Of a DNA stretch of 64,000 nt, positions 48,439-60,650 are shown piece after piece. The translations under genes were made by a program, and so were the position numbers. A model generated the notes under the pieces. The model did not search any database, had not been told where the DNA came from, and was given only the letters and a program-made list of their open reading frames with translations. Where the stretch lies: assembly GCF_004362825.1 (NCBI RefSeq), contig NZ_SNXZ01000003.1:596784-660783 (forward strand), read 5' to 3'. Source of the stretch: Labedaea rhizosphaerae (GTDB lineage: Bacteria; Actinomycetota; Actinomycetes; Mycobacteriales; Pseudonocardiaceae). How positions within the stretch are numbered: the first letter of the stretch is position 1; every line of letters starts with the position of its first letter.

Positions 48439-49314
48439 ATGCGTTTGTCCTCAGCCGCGGCTGCCGCCGCCGCGCTGACGGTCGCGGCGACCGTCACGTT
48501 CGCCGGATCCGCCTCGGCCATCAACTCCTACAACGCCAGCCCCGCCCCCGAGCGCACCGAGGTCGGCGCCCTGATCGCCCAGTGGGACAACGACGGCGAC
48601 CCGGCGACGCCGGACCGGATCGACTGGGTGTGCTCGGGCACGATGGTCGACCGCGACACGTTCCTGACCGCGGCCCACTGCACCTCCGACTGGCCCGCGG
48701 GCGTGCGCTTCTACGTCTCGCTCGACCAGGACGTGCAGTCGGCCCTGGACGCCGCGCTGGCCCAGCACCCCGGCGACCCGGCCGCCGTGGGCGCCCAGAT
48801 CGCCGTCGAGGGCGTCGCGCACACCGACCCCGGCTACCCGGGCACGCAGGCCGACGCGCACGACATCGCGGTCGTCCAGGTGCCCGCCGCGGCGATGGCG
48901 GCCCGCTGGTCGTTCACCCCGGCCACCCTGCCGACCGCGAACCAGCTCGGCAAACTCGGGCCCCAGGCGCTCGACGCGACCAAGTACGAGGTCGTCGGCT
49001 ACGGCACGCAGGAGGCCGTGAACGGGCCCGGCGGGCAGACCCACCCCGGCGGCGGCGTGCGGATGAAGGCGCCGGTCAGCTTCAACGCGCTGACCAAGAC
49101 CTGGCTGCGCCTGCAGATGACCGCACCGCAGGGCAACGGCGGTGCCTGCTACGGCGACTCCGGCGGCCCGAACTTCGCCGTGCTGGGCGGCAAGCTGGTC
49201 CTGGTCGCCACGACCATCACCGGCGACTCGCCGTGCTATGCGACAAACGTGACGTACCGGACGGACACGGTCAGCGCGCGGACGTTCCTCGCGCCGTTCG
49301 TCGCCCTGCCCTGA
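48439..49314 (+). CDS. Secreted trypsin-like serine protease
   Basis: 291 aa from ATG 48439, preceded by CTCGGAGG. A signal peptide runs to about residue 28 (ALTVAATVTFAGSASA). His in FLTAAHCTSDW, Asp in ADAHDIAVVQV and Ser in CYGDSGGPNFAV complete the S1 triad. Cys pairs flank the active site. It is exported and probably degrades extracellular protein. Confidence 0.9.
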   Translation: MRLSSAAAAAAALTVAATVTFAGSASAINSYNASPAPERTEVGALIAQWDNDGDPATPDRIDWVCSGTMVDRDTFLTAAHCTSDWPAGVRFYVSLDQDVQSALDAALAQHPGDPAAVGAQIAVEGVAHTDPGYPGTQADAHDIAVVQVPAAAMAARWSFTPATLPTANQLGKLGPQALDATKYEVVGYGTQEAVNGPGGQTHPGGGVRMKAPVSFNALTKTWLRLQMTAPQGNGGACYGDSGGPNFAVLGGKLVLVATTITGDSPCYATNVTYRTDTVSARTFLAPFVALP

Positions 49315-49383
49315 TCGCCTTTCCGCCTGCCTGATCGCCTTTCCGGCGGTGCCGGCCACGGCCAGAGGGAGGATCATGGAGCC

Positions 49384-49689
49384 ATGGACCTGCCGTTGGT
49401 CTGGGGCATCCTGATCGCGTTGGTCGTGGTCGGCTTCCTGATGCTGGTCCTGCGCTGGGGTCTGTCGGACTACACGGCGCTGGAGAAGCGCAAGAAGGAC
49501 TACGGGCTGCTCACCGAGGTGGCCGTGGTCCCGACCCGGCGCGCGGCCGATGTGGTGTCCGACCAGTTGAAGCGGCACGGCGTGAAGGCCACCGCGGTCC
49601 CGGACCCGGACGGCGAACGCCTGCGCATCCTGGTGTTCCAAGGTGACGAGCAGACCGCCGTCAAGGCCCTGCTGGAAGAGAACTCCTGA
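49384..49689 (+). CDS. Small membrane protein with DUF2007-like domain
   Basis: 101 aa. One N-terminal helix (VWGILIALVVVGFLMLVLRW) is followed by a soluble ferredoxin-like segment (EVAVVPTRRAADVVSDQLKR, HGVKATAVPDPDG, LRILVFQGDEQTAVKALLEE). The latter resembles DUF2007/SPOR-like ligand-binding pieces. Role unknown. Its 3' flank carries the second 22-bp array and a hairpin. Confidence 0.72.
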   Translation: MDLPLVWGILIALVVVGFLMLVLRWGLSDYTALEKRKKDYGLLTEVAVVPTRRAADVVSDQLKRHGVKATAVPDPDGERLRILVFQGDEQTAVKALLEENS

Positions 49690-49712
49690 CCCCCGCTCAC
49701 GCCAGCTCGAAT

Positions 49713-49800
49713 GTGGGACGCACCCGGTCCGACCGGGGGACACACCCGGCCGGAACGAGGGACACACCCGGTCGGAACGGGGGACACACCTGACGCGAAC
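49713..49800. repeat. Second 22-bp tandem repeat array
   Basis: Four 22-bp units starting at 49713, 49735, 49757 and 49779, of the form GGGGGACACACCCGG plus 7 more bases. They are the reverse complement of the units at 37455-37652. The array lies between convergent genes. Confidence 0.78.
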
Positions 49801-49831
49801 GTGTCCCACACCCGGTTCGGGTGTGGGACAC
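49801..49831. terminator. Bidirectional terminator-like hairpin
   Basis: A perfect 14-bp stem: GTGTCCCACACCCG at 49801-49814 and its complement at 49818-49831, loop GTT. It lies between the convergent genes ending at 49689 and 49843 and is built from the same repeat motif. No U-run, as is common for actinobacterial terminators. Confidence 0.65.
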
Positions 49832-49842
49832 GCCCGGTTGGG

Positions 49843-51672
49843 TCAGGGGGCCGGGAAGACCACCTGGGCGGCGCTGCCGCCACGGCGGACCGGCTCACCG
49901 GCCGCGATCACGAGCCCGTGGTCACGGAACTCCAGCCCCGACGCCACGCCGATGTCCGGCGGGATCTTGATGGTCGGGTCGAGCGAGGACGTGTCCTTGA
50001 TCGCGAACGTGTGACCGAGCGCCTTCAGGCCCGGCGTGGTCGGCAGGTCGAACCACGCGGGTTCCACCTGCGTCGTCGCCGAGTTGCGCTGCGACGCGCG
50101 CGGGGCGGCGATCGCCGACTCCAGGTCCATGCCGAAGTCCAGGCGGTTCACCAGGATCTGCAGCACGGTCGTGATGATCGTCGCGCCGCCGGGCGAGCCG
50201 ACCGCGAGGAACGGCTTGCCGTGGTGCAGCACGATCGTCGGCGACATGCTCGACCGCGGCCGCTTGCCCGACTCCGGCAGGTTCGGGTCCGGGGTGCCGT
50301 TGGCCGGCGGCGCGAAGTCGAAGTCGGTCAGCTCGTTGTTCAGCAGGAAACCACGGTCCGGCACGACGATGGCGCTGCCGCCGAGCTGCTCGATGGTGTT
50401 CGTGTAGGACACCACGTTGCCCCAGCGGTCGGACACCACGAAGTGGTTCGTGTGCGTCTCGATCCCGTTCGCGCCGCTGCCCTGGCCCGGCTTGCACGAC
50501 GGGCCGTGCCCGTACGGGTCACCGGGCGCCACCGGCTTGGGCAGCGCCTTCGTCTGGTCGATCTGGCACGCCCGCGTGCGGGCGAACCGGTCCGACAGCA
50601 ACTGCTTCTGCGGAACGTCGACGTACGCCGAGTCACCGATGTAGCGGCCGCGGTCGGCGAACGCCAGCGCGCTCGCCTCCAGGTAGGTGTGCAGGGCCTG
50701 CACACGGTCCATTGAGGACAGGTGATAGTTCTCGAGGATGTTCAGCGCTTCCCCGACGGTGATGCCACCGGACGACGACGGCGGCATGCCGTAGACGTCG
50801 TAGCCGCGGTAGTCCACGTGCGTCGGCTTGCGGTCGATGGCGCGGTAGGCGGCGAGGTCGCCGAGCGTCATCTTGCCTTCGATCGGCTTGAGCGTCGCGC
50901 CCGGCGCCAGCGGCAGGTTGTGCACGGCGTCGACCACGTCGCGGCCGACGGAGCCGCCGTAGAGCACGCCGGTGCCGTGGCGGGCGATGTCGCGGTAGGT
51001 GTCGGCGAGGTCGGGGTTGCGCAGCGTGGAGCCGACAGGGGGCAGATCGCCGCCGGGCAGGAACAGCTCCGAGGTGGAGCTGAACTGGGCGAACCGCTTC
51101 TGGTTCTCCCGGATCTGCTCGTACAGCGTGGCGTCGACCGGGAACCCGTGCTCGGCGACGTCGATGGCCGGGCGCAGGTTGGTGGCCAGGCTGAACTTGC
51201 CCCACCGCTGCAGCGCGCGCTGCCACGTGGCGAGGTTGCCCGGCACGCCGACGCTCAGCCCGCTGGTGACCGCGGTCGGGAAGTCGTAGGGCTTGCCGGT
51301 CGCGGGATCGATGAACAGGTTCCCGTCGGCCGAGCGGGGCGTGGTCTCGCGGCCGTCGATGACGCTCACCTTGTGCGAGTGGGCGTCGTAGTAGACGAAG
51401 TAGCCGCCACCGCCGATGCCGGCGACGAACGGGTCGGTCACACCGAGCGTCGCGGCCACCGCCACCGCGGCGTCCGCGGCCGTGCCACCCCGTTTCAGGA
51501 TGTCGATGCCCGCCTGGGTCGACTGGGCGGTGTCGGAGACCACCGCGCCGCCGAATCCTTCGGCGACCGGGTGCTTCGTGGGTAATGAGTCGGCCTGTGC
51601 CGCGCCCGCGCCGGTGACGAGACCGGCAATCGCGAGCGTGGCCGCCGAGAGTGCGCCGAGACGGGCACGCAT
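49843..51672 (-). CDS. ggt: Gamma-glutamyltransferase, secreted
   Basis: 609 aa. A signal peptide (LSAATLAIAGLVTGAGAAQA) precedes the large subunit with DGRETTPRSADGNLF, and the autocleavage site is at Thr in NGIETHTNHFVVSDRWGNVV. Small subunit motifs: EQLGGSAIVVPDRGFLLNNE, SMSPTIVLHHGKPFLAVGSP, GGATIITTVLQILVN. It hydrolyses or transfers gamma-glutamyl groups, e.g. from glutathione-like compounds, outside the cell. Confidence 0.93.
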   Translation of the reverse strand: MRARLGALSAATLAIAGLVTGAGAAQADSLPTKHPVAEGFGGAVVSDTAQSTQAGIDILKRGGTAADAAVAVAATLGVTDPFVAGIGGGGYFVYYDAHSHKVSVIDGRETTPRSADGNLFIDPATGKPYDFPTAVTSGLSVGVPGNLATWQRALQRWGKFSLATNLRPAIDVAEHGFPVDATLYEQIRENQKRFAQFSSTSELFLPGGDLPPVGSTLRNPDLADTYRDIARHGTGVLYGGSVGRDVVDAVHNLPLAPGATLKPIEGKMTLGDLAAYRAIDRKPTHVDYRGYDVYGMPPSSSGGITVGEALNILENYHLSSMDRVQALHTYLEASALAFADRGRYIGDSAYVDVPQKQLLSDRFARTRACQIDQTKALPKPVAPGDPYGHGPSCKPGQGSGANGIETHTNHFVVSDRWGNVVSYTNTIEQLGGSAIVVPDRGFLLNNELTDFDFAPPANGTPDPNLPESGKRPRSSMSPTIVLHHGKPFLAVGSPGGATIITTVLQILVNRLDFGMDLESAIAAPRASQRNSATTQVEPAWFDLPTTPGLKALGHTFAIKDTSSLDPTIKIPPDIGVASGLEFRDHGLVIAAGEPVRRGGSAAQVVFPAP

Positions 51673-51744
51673 GGGGCAACCCCTTCCGCAAGAGATCAGG
51701 ACCCTGTTCTACTCGCGCCGCGCGAGTCCTGCACGCTTGGTTCC

Positions 51745-52170
51745 ATGAGCACTTTCACGGCGAAGGAAATCGAGTACCTCAGCGCGCAGCCGCTCGGTCG
51801 CCTCGCGACCGTCGGCCGCGACGGCGCGCCGCACGTCGTACCGGTCGGTTTCCGCCTGAGCCCGGACGGCGACGCGATCGACATCGGCGGGCACGGCTTC
51901 GGCGCGTCCAAGAAGTGGCGCGACATGCAGGCCGACCCGCGGGTCTCGTTCGTCGTCGACGACCTGGAGTCGGTGGACCCGTGGACCCCGCGCGCGGTCT
52001 CGATCACCGGCCGGGCCGAACTGCACGAGACCGGCGGCACCGAGCGGTTCGGCAAGAGCTGGGACGAGGCGTGGATCCGGATCGTGCCGACCCGGGTGGG
52101 CGGCTGGGGCGTGGAAGGACCGGCGTTCTCACCGGAAGGCCGCCGCAGCTTCCGCACCGTCGGTGCGTGA
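51745..52170 (+). CDS. PPOX-class F420-dependent oxidoreductase-like protein
   Basis: 141 aa. EIEYLSAQPLGRLATVGRDG, PHVVPVGFRLSPDGDAIDIG and FGASKKWRDMQADPRVSFVV are typical of the split-barrel PPOX/F420 family. It is followed by a tandem paralog overlapping by 8 bp. Substrate is unknown. Confidence 0.85.
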   Translation: MSTFTAKEIEYLSAQPLGRLATVGRDGAPHVVPVGFRLSPDGDAIDIGGHGFGASKKWRDMQADPRVSFVVDDLESVDPWTPRAVSITGRAELHETGGTERFGKSWDEAWIRIVPTRVGGWGVEGPAFSPEGRRSFRTVGA

Positions 52171-52603
52171 CGTGGCGCTGGACTGCTTCACCGACAACGA
52201 GATCACCTACCTGAAAGGGCAGCGGATCGGCCGCTTGGCGACCATCGGCCTGGACGGCGCGCCGCACGTCGGTCCGGTCGGGTTTTGCCTCGGCACCGCC
52301 TACGAGGAGATCTGGCTCCCCGGGCCCGGCCTTCTCGAGTCGAAGAAGTGGCGCGACATCAGAAACGAGCCGCGAGTCAGCTTCGTCGTCGACGACCTGG
52401 CGTCGGTCGATCCTTGGCTGCCCCGCGGGATCCTGATCCGCGGCCGCGGCAAACTGCACCGGTCGGGTGGGGTCGCCCGGTTCGGCAAGCGCGCCGGCTC
52501 GGCCTGGATCGAGATCCGGCCGCGCCGGATCACCAGCTGGGGCATCGAAGGCCCCGAGTGGTCGCTCGCGGGCCGGCGTCGGTCGCGGACCGTCGCCGAC
52601 TGA
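52163..52603 (+). CDS. Second PPOX-class F420-type protein (tandem paralog)
   Basis: 146 aa from GTG 52163. EITYLKGQRIGRLATIGLDG, PHVGPVGFCLGTAYEEIWLP and LESKKWRDIRNEPRVSFVV track the preceding protein closely. The two copies probably arose by tandem duplication and might form a heterodimer. A second in-frame GTG at 52172 is an alternative start. Confidence 0.83.
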   Translation: MRDVALDCFTDNEITYLKGQRIGRLATIGLDGAPHVGPVGFCLGTAYEEIWLPGPGLLESKKWRDIRNEPRVSFVVDDLASVDPWLPRGILIRGRGKLHRSGGVARFGKRAGSAWIEIRPRRITSWGIEGPEWSLAGRRRSRTVAD

Positions 52604-52608
52604 CCGGG

Positions 52609-53886
52609 CTAGGACACCCGCCGCACGTCGGCGCCGAGGCGCTGCATGTTCTCCACGAACCGCGGGTAGCCGCGGTCGATGTGAAAGACGTCCCACACCT
52701 CGGTCACGCCGTCGGCGCACAGCCCCGCCAGCACCAGGCCCACGCCCGCGCGGATGTCCGACGCCCACACCGGCGCGCTCGACAGCTTCGGGATCCCGCG
52801 GATGACGGCGTGGTGGCCGTCGGTGCGGGCGTCCGCGCCCAGGCGTTGCATCTCCTCGATGAACCGGAACCGCGCCTCGAACAGGTTCTCGGTGATCATC
52901 GACGTGCCGTCGGCGATGGAGGTCAGGGCGATCGCGAACGGCTGCAGGTCGGTGGCGAAGCCCGGGTAGGGCAGCGTCACGAAGTCGACCGCGGTCGGGC
53001 GGTCGCGCTGCACGACGCGGAACTCGGTGTCGCCGCTGATGGTGACCTCGGCGCCCGCGGTGCGCAGCTTCTCCAGCACCAGGTCCAGGTTGTGCGGGTT
53101 CACGCCGCGCACGGTCAGGTCACCGCGGGTCATCGCCGCGGCGAACGCCCAGGTCGCGCCGACGATCCGGTCGCCGATCACGCTGTGGTCGGTCGGCGCG
53201 AGCGCGTCGACGCCGTGCACGGTGAGGGTGGACGTGCCGGCGCCGTCGATCTTGGCGCCCATCTGCTGCAGCATCGTGCACAGGTCGACGATCTCCGGCT
53301 CGCGCGCCGCGTTGTCGATCACCGTGGTGCCGTCGGCCAGGACGGCGGCCATGAGGATGTTCTCGGTCGCGCCGACGCTGGGGAAATCGAGCCAGATCTG
53401 CGCGCCGTGCAGGCCCTGGGCCTCGGCCACCACGCAGCCGTGCTCGATTTCCGAGGACGCCCCGAGCTGGCGCAGGCCGCTCTGGTGCATGTCCAGCGGC
53501 CGGCTGCCGATCGCGTCGCCGCCGGGCAGGGCGACGACGGCCCGCTTGCACCGGCCGACCAGCGGGCCCAGCACACACACTGAGGCACGCAGCTTGCCCA
53601 TCGCGGGCGTGTCGGCGCGGTGGTTGAGCTCGGCGGGCGTGGTGATGGTGACGGTCAGCGAGTTGCCGCCGTCGGTGTCGTCGGCGATGACCACCTCGCA
53701 GCCGAGGCTGCGCAGGACGTCCGCCATCAGGGGGACGTCGAGGATCTGTGGGCAGTTGGTCAGCGTGCTCGTGCCTTCGGCCAGCAAGGCCGCGGCCATC
53801 AGTTTCAACACGCTGTTCTTGGCCCCGACGACATCGACCTCGCCGACGAGCCGGGCTCCGCCGCGCACCTGGAAATGCTCCGTCAC
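52609..53886 (-). CDS. murA: UDP-N-acetylglucosamine 1-carboxyvinyltransferase
   Basis: 425 aa. [20 protein letters not shown] at the N-terminus holds the substrate Lys, and the loop is [18 protein letters not shown], in which the usual catalytic Cys is Asp (about residue 124). This Asp form is known from mycobacteria and gives natural fosfomycin resistance. It catalyses the first committed step of peptidoglycan synthesis in the cytosol. Divergent from the adenosyltransferase gene. Confidence 0.94.
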   Translation of the reverse strand: MTEHFQVRGGARLVGEVDVVGAKNSVLKLMAAALLAEGTSTLTNCPQILDVPLMADVLRSLGCEVVIADDTDGGNSLTVTITTPAELNHRADTPAMGKLRASVCVLGPLVGRCKRAVVALPGGDAIGSRPLDMHQSGLRQLGASSEIEHGCVVAEAQGLHGAQIWLDFPSVGATENILMAAVLADGTTVIDNAAREPEIVDLCTMLQQMGAKIDGAGTSTLTVHGVDALAPTDHSVIGDRIVGATWAFAAAMTRGDLTVRGVNPHNLDLVLEKLRTAGAEVTISGDTEFRVVQRDRPTAVDFVTLPYPGFATDLQPFAIALTSIADGTSMITENLFEARFRFIEEMQRLGADARTDGHHAVIRGIPKLSSAPVWASDIRAGVGLVLAGLCADGVTEVWDVFHIDRGYPRFVENMQRLGADVRRVS

Positions 53887-53922
53887 GGGCGCCCATCATG
53901 CCCCTCCCCGTAATCTGACCGC

Positions 53923-54495
53923 ATGGCGGTCCGCATCAATCGCGTGTACACGAAGGTCGGCGACAACGGCACGACGGCGCTGGGGGACGGTTCCCGGGTG
54001 CCGAAGACCTCGCCCCGGCTCGGCGCCTACGCCGACGTCGACGAGGCGAACTCCGCGATCGGCGTCGCGCTGGCCCTCGGCGGCCTGTCCGACGAGGTCG
54101 GCATCGTGCTGCGCCGGATCCAGAACGACCTGTTCGACGTGGGTGCGGACCTCTGCGCGCCCATCGTGCCGGACCCGCCGTACCCCCCGCTGCGCATCAC
54201 CGAGGCCTACGTCGAGCGGCTGGAGGGCTGGTGCGACGAGTTCAACGAACGGCTGCCGAAGCTGACGTCGTTCATCCTGCCCGGCGGCACGGCCGGGGCC
54301 GCGTTGCTGCACACGGCCCGCACGGTGTCGCGGCGCGCGGAGCGCAGCGCGTGGGCGCTGATCGAGGCGGAGCCGGAGCAGACCAACCAGCTGGCCGCCA
54401 AGTACCTGAACCGGTTGTCGGACCTGCTGTTCATCCTGTGCCGCATCGCCAACCCGGACGGCGACATCCTCTGGAAGCCGGGCGGCGAGGACTGA
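53923..54495 (+). CDS. Cob(I)alamin adenosyltransferase, PduO type
   Basis: 190 aa. VYTKVGDNGTTALGDGSRVP is the ATP-binding start; LGAYADVDEANSAIGVAL, SFILPGGTAGAALLHTARTV, RRAERSAWAL and AAKYLNRLSDLLFILCR are the family's other motifs. It makes adenosylcobalamin, which the mutase at 46.3-48.3 kb needs. Confidence 0.93.
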   Translation: MAVRINRVYTKVGDNGTTALGDGSRVPKTSPRLGAYADVDEANSAIGVALALGGLSDEVGIVLRRIQNDLFDVGADLCAPIVPDPPYPPLRITEAYVERLEGWCDEFNERLPKLTSFILPGGTAGAALLHTARTVSRRAERSAWALIEAEPEQTNQLAAKYLNRLSDLLFILCRIANPDGDILWKPGGED

Positions 54496-54497
54496 TC

Positions 54498-54566
54498 ACT
54501 TCGGCCGTGAGCGGACAGCACCGCGACGGTGTCGGACGTGCCGAGGTCGACCGACAGCACCCGCAC
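54498..54566 (-). pseudogene. N-terminal remnant of an Hsp70-like protein
   Basis: On the minus strand, GTG 54566 preceded by GGGGGA opens a frame reading VRVLSVDLGTSDTVAVLSAH before it runs into the end of the adenosyltransferase gene and loses similarity. VDLGTSxTVAVL is the phosphate-1 loop of Hsp70/actin-fold proteins, and actinobacterial Hsp70-like proteins often start in this way. The rest of the gene is missing. Confidence 0.5.
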
Positions 54567-54653
54567 GAATTCCCCCGTTTCCCCCTGCCGCAACATGATG
54601 CCCCTTGCCCGACCAGGCAAGGGCATCGATCGACCGGCCGGCAATGCGGATGG

Positions 54654-55412
54654 CTATTCCAGCAAGTGGCGCAGGAAGCGGTCCGGCATCGCGAGGAATT
54701 CTCGGGTCAGGGCCACCGGTTCGGCGTGGTCGTAGTCGACTTGCTCGATCTCGCCGTCGGCGCCCACCTGCAGGATGCTCGCGCCCGGGACGGCCAGCAG
54801 CACCGGCGAGTGGGTGGCGATGACGAACTGGCTGCCCTGCGCGGTCAACTCGACGATGCGCGCCACCAGGGCCAGGCAGCCACGCACGGAAAGGGCCGCC
54901 TCGGGCTCGTCCAGCAAGTAGAGCCCGCGCGGGCCGAAGCGGTGGGTGATCAGGTCGAGGAAGGATTCGCCGTGCGAACGCTCGTGCGGTGACGTGCCGC
55001 CGTAGGAGTCGAGCAGCGGCGGGGACAACGGGTCCTTGTCCAGCCGCTCGATCTCGGTGGCGACGTTGTAGTAGGACTCCGCCCGCAGGAAGAAGCCGGT
55101 CCGCGGCTTGCGGATCCCCCACCGCAGGATCAGGTGGTCGCCGAGTGAGGACTCGCTCGCGCGGGTGGCGAACCGGAAGGCGTGCGAGCCGCCCTCGGGG
55201 TTGAACCCGGCGGCGACCGCGAGCGCCTCGACCAGCGTCGATTTGCCGGTGCCGTTGTCGCCGACCAGGAACGTCACCCGCGGGTCCAGGTCGATCCCGC
55301 CGCTGCGCTCCAGCTCCCGCACGATCGGCAGGGTGAACGGGTAGCGGCCGGTGTTCGCCTCCGGTGCCAGCTGCGCCCGCACGAGGAATCCCGCCGGCCA
55401 GACGTCACTCAC
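54654..55412 (-). CDS. AAA family ATPase (SMC/ABC-like head)
   Basis: 252 aa. Walker A VGDNGTGKSTLVEAL, then SHGESFLDLI in the signature position, Walker B GLYLLDEPEAALSV and the switch FVIATHSPVLLAVPGA. Single short head without coiled coil. Related proteins are annotated only as ATP-binding proteins; role unknown. It may work alone or with a partner outside the window. Confidence 0.85.
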   Translation of the reverse strand: MSDVWPAGFLVRAQLAPEANTGRYPFTLPIVRELERSGGIDLDPRVTFLVGDNGTGKSTLVEALAVAAGFNPEGGSHAFRFATRASESSLGDHLILRWGIRKPRTGFFLRAESYYNVATEIERLDKDPLSPPLLDSYGGTSPHERSHGESFLDLITHRFGPRGLYLLDEPEAALSVRGCLALVARIVELTAQGSQFVIATHSPVLLAVPGASILQVGADGEIEQVDYDHAEPVALTREFLAMPDRFLRHLLE

Positions 55413-55427
55413 GCCACGGTGGACCGG

Positions 55428-55871
55428 TCAGGACGCCCAGGGCACGGTGCGGCCGGGCGGGGCGGATTCCAGCCACGACAAGAAGCCCGTCAACGCATCG
55501 GGGCCCATGGCGATCTCGACCTGCTGGTCTCGCTCACCATGAGCCCCGCGGAACTGCAGCACACGCGAACCCACCGGCATGTTCGGGGTTTCCGCGCTCT
55601 CCGGCTCGCGCCGGTCGACGATCTCGAGCGCTTCGCGGTGGATCACCCGGTTGGGTCCGGATTTCAGGCTCAACGCGCGGAACCAGGCGAACTCGTCACC
55701 GTGGTATCTCGCTATGCCGAGGTGCCAGCCCTTGCCGGTGTTGTCGATCCGGGTGCGCAGGGCGACGATCACGCCGCCCTCACGGACCAGCCGTACCCGG
55801 CGAGCCAGCAACAGCGCGAGCGCGCCGATCACCACCGCGAGGAGCACCAGGATGATCAAACCCAATCGCAC
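55428..55871 (-). CDS. DUF2550 membrane-anchored protein
   Basis: 147 aa. One N-terminal helix (LGLIILVLLAVVIGALALLL) then RRVRLVREGGVIVALRTR and WHLGIARYHGDEFAWFRALS. A gene of this type follows atpC in mycobacteria and relatives, and it does so here too. Function is unknown. Confidence 0.88.
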   Translation of the reverse strand: MRLGLIILVLLAVVIGALALLLARRVRLVREGGVIVALRTRIDNTGKGWHLGIARYHGDEFAWFRALSLKSGPNRVIHREALEIVDRREPESAETPNMPVGSRVLQFRGAHGERDQQVEIAMGPDALTGFLSWLESAPPGRTVPWAS

Positions 55872-56065
55872 CGGCAGCTCCCCAGCCTTGCTCCGCGCTC
55901 GTCAGACCTGGCGGCAGACGACGCGGATCGAGGACGAGCTATGCGCGAACGGCGGGTTCGCCATCATCGCCTCCACGTCCTCGTCGACCTGTTTGCCGCA
56001 GTCTAAGCGCTGATCGGGCGCTGGTCACCCTTTGTCACTTACCAGTGTGGTGCCCCACACGCCGA

Positions 56066-56103
56066 CGGCCGGGGTCCACAGTAGACACTGCGAACCCCGG
56101 CCG
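56066..56103 (-). terminator. Hairpin downstream of atpC
   Basis: A 10-bp perfect stem, CGGCCGGGGT at 56066-56075 and its complement at 56094-56103, with an 18-nt loop, 50 bp after the atpC stop. It could end the atp transcript. The 281 bp between atpC and the DUF2550 gene contain nothing else convincing. Confidence 0.5.
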
Positions 56104-56152
56104 CCGGGTGAACTACCAGGTCACACCCATCAGAGGTCAGACCCAGCACACG

Positions 56153-56518
56153 TCAGACACTGTGGCCGGCCGCGCGCAACCGCGCCCGGCCGCGCAAGCG
56201 CACCTCTTCGTCGTCCGAGTCGAGGTCGGCCCGGGCCTGGTCGACGTCGATCTCGTCGCGCAGCTCGGCCGACTCGGCCAGGATGCTGACCCCCTCGGCC
56301 GTGACGGACAGGAACCCGCCGTCCACGGCCGCGTGGATCTCCTCGCCCTCGGTGGTGTCGATGCGCACCATCTCGCCGCTGACCAGCTCGGCCAGCAACG
56401 GGATGTGGTTGGGCAGAATGCCGATCTCACCCTCGGTGGTCCGGGCGAACACGAACGTGCCGGTACCCGACCACACCTCGCGCTCGACCGCGACCAGCCG
56501 CACGGACATCTCAGCCAC
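56153..56518 (-). CDS. atpC: ATP synthase epsilon subunit
   Basis: 121 aa from GTG 56518, with AAGGAG 9 nt upstream. [37 protein letters not shown] and [18 protein letters not shown] are the beta-sandwich domain; the C-terminal helix is [19 protein letters not shown]. Length equals the mycobacterial form. Couples rotation and regulates ATP hydrolysis. Confidence 0.95.
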   Translation of the reverse strand: MAEMSVRLVAVEREVWSGTGTFVFARTTEGEIGILPNHIPLLAELVSGEMVRIDTTEGEEIHAAVDGGFLSVTAEGVSILAESAELRDEIDVDQARADLDSDDEEVRLRGRARLRAAGHSV

Positions 56519-56557
56519 GCGGATACTCCTTCGTCAGTGCAGTCAGTGCAGCCAGGG

Positions 56558-58943
<2,386 letters not shown>

Positions 58944-58957
58944 CGGCGACTACCCGA

Positions 58958-60601
58958 CTACTTCTTCGGGGCCGGGCGGGAGACCTTGACCGAGTCGTGC
59001 CCGACCTCGCCCTCGTCCATCGCGTCGGCCGGGGCCTCGTTGACCACCGAGGAGCCGTCGGAGGCGGTGAAGGACTTCTTGAAGTCCTCGATCGCCTTGA
59101 CCAGGCGCTCCTCGTTGTCCTCGTTGAGCTTCGCGGTGTCGCGGATGTCGGCCAGGATGCCCTCGTGGTGGTGCTTGAGGTTGTCCAGGAACTCCCGCTC
59201 GAAGCGCATCACGTCCTCGACCGGAACCGAGTCGAGGTGGCCCTTGGTGCCGAGGTAGATCGAGGCGACCTGCTCCTCGACGGGGTACGGGCTGTACTGG
59301 GGCTGCTTGAGCAGCTCGACCAGGCGGGCACCACGCTCCAGCTGGGCCTTCGACGTCGGGTCGAGGTCGGAGGCGAAGGCGGCGAACGCCTCCAGCTCGC
59401 GGTACTGCGACAGGTCGATCTTCAGCGAGGACGCCACCTGGCGCATCGCGCGGACCTGGGCGGCACCACCGACGCGCGACACCGACACACCGACGTTCAC
59501 CGCGGGCCGCACACCCTGGTTGAACAGGTCGGACTCCAGGAAGCACTGGCCGTCGGTGATGGAGATGACGTTGGTGGGGATGTAGGCCGAGATGTCGTTG
59601 GCCCGGGTCTCGATGATCGGCAGACCGGTCATCGAACCGCCGCCGAGCTCGTCGGACAGCTTCGCGCAACGCTCGAGCAGACGCGAGTGCAAGTAGAAGA
59701 CGTCACCCGGGTAGGCCTCGCGGCCCGGCGGGCGGCGCAGCAGCAGGGAGATCGCACGGTAGGCCTCGGCCTGCTTCGACAGGTCGTCGAACACGATCAG
59801 GACGTGCTTGCCCTGGTACATCCAGTGCTGGCCGAGCGCGGAGCCGGTGTAGGGCGCGAGCCACTTGAAGCCGGCCGAGTCGGACGCGGGGGCGGCCACG
59901 ATCGTGGTGTAGTCCAGCGCGCCGGCCTCTTCGAGGGCGCGGCGGACACCGGCGATGGTGGAGCCCTTCTGGCCGATCGCCACGTAGATGCAGCGGACCT
60001 GCTTCGACGGGTCGCCCGAGTCCCAGGCTTCCTTCTGGTTCAGGATCGTGTCCACGCAGACCGCGGTCTTGCCGGTCTTGCGGTCACCGATGATCAGCTG
60101 GCGCTGGCCGCGGCCGATCGGCGTCTGCGAGTCGATCGCCTTGATGCCGGTCTGCAGCGGCTCCGAGACCGGCTGGCGCTGCATGACGGTCGGGGCCTGC
60201 AGCTCGAGCACGCGCTGCTCGTCGGCCTCGATGTCGCCGAGGCCGTCGATCGGCTTGCCCAGCGGGTCGATGACCCGGCCGAGGAACTTCTCGCCCACCG
60301 GCACGGAGAGCACGCGACCGGTGCGCTTGACCTCCTGGCCCTCTTCCAGCTTCTCGTAGTCACCGAGGATGACGGCGCCGATCTCGCGCTCGTTCAGGTT
60401 CAGCGCCACGCCCAGGACGCCGCCGGGGAACTCCAGCAGCTCGTTGGTCATCGCCGAGGGAAGCCCCTCGACCTGCGCGATGCCGTCACCGGTCTCGACG
60501 ACGGTTCCGACCTCTTCGCGCGAGGTCTCGGTCGAGAAGTTGGCGACGTAGTTCTCGATCGCGCTCCGGATCTCGTCCGAGGAGATCGTCAGCTCCGCCA
60601 T
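58958..60601 (-). CDS. atpA: ATP synthase alpha subunit
   Basis: 547 aa. Walker [14 protein letters not shown], the conserved [20 protein letters not shown], and [13 protein letters not shown]-terminal extension of about 35 residues (ends [13 protein letters not shown]) resembles the mycobacterial extension that limits ATP hydrolysis. Starts 49 bp after the delta gene. Confidence 0.97.
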   Translation of the reverse strand: MAELTISSDEIRSAIENYVANFSTETSREEVGTVVETGDGIAQVEGLPSAMTNELLEFPGGVLGVALNLNEREIGAVILGDYEKLEEGQEVKRTGRVLSVPVGEKFLGRVIDPLGKPIDGLGDIEADEQRVLELQAPTVMQRQPVSEPLQTGIKAIDSQTPIGRGQRQLIIGDRKTGKTAVCVDTILNQKEAWDSGDPSKQVRCIYVAIGQKGSTIAGVRRALEEAGALDYTTIVAAPASDSAGFKWLAPYTGSALGQHWMYQGKHVLIVFDDLSKQAEAYRAISLLLRRPPGREAYPGDVFYLHSRLLERCAKLSDELGGGSMTGLPIIETRANDISAYIPTNVISITDGQCFLESDLFNQGVRPAVNVGVSVSRVGGAAQVRAMRQVASSLKIDLSQYRELEAFAAFASDLDPTSKAQLERGARLVELLKQPQYSPYPVEEQVASIYLGTKGHLDSVPVEDVMRFEREFLDNLKHHHEGILADIRDTAKLNEDNEERLVKAIEDFKKSFTASDGSSVVNEAPADAMDEGEVGHDSVKVSRPAPKK

Positions 60602-60650
60602 GCTCTGTTCGTCCCTGCTCTAGTGGGTGTTCGAAGTCTTGTGGGTGGGC

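Noticed and set aside
55890-56010. Short minus-strand frame ending VVCRQV downstream of the atpC region
   Set aside because: No clear start or ribosome binding site and only about 24-35 codons; not supportable.
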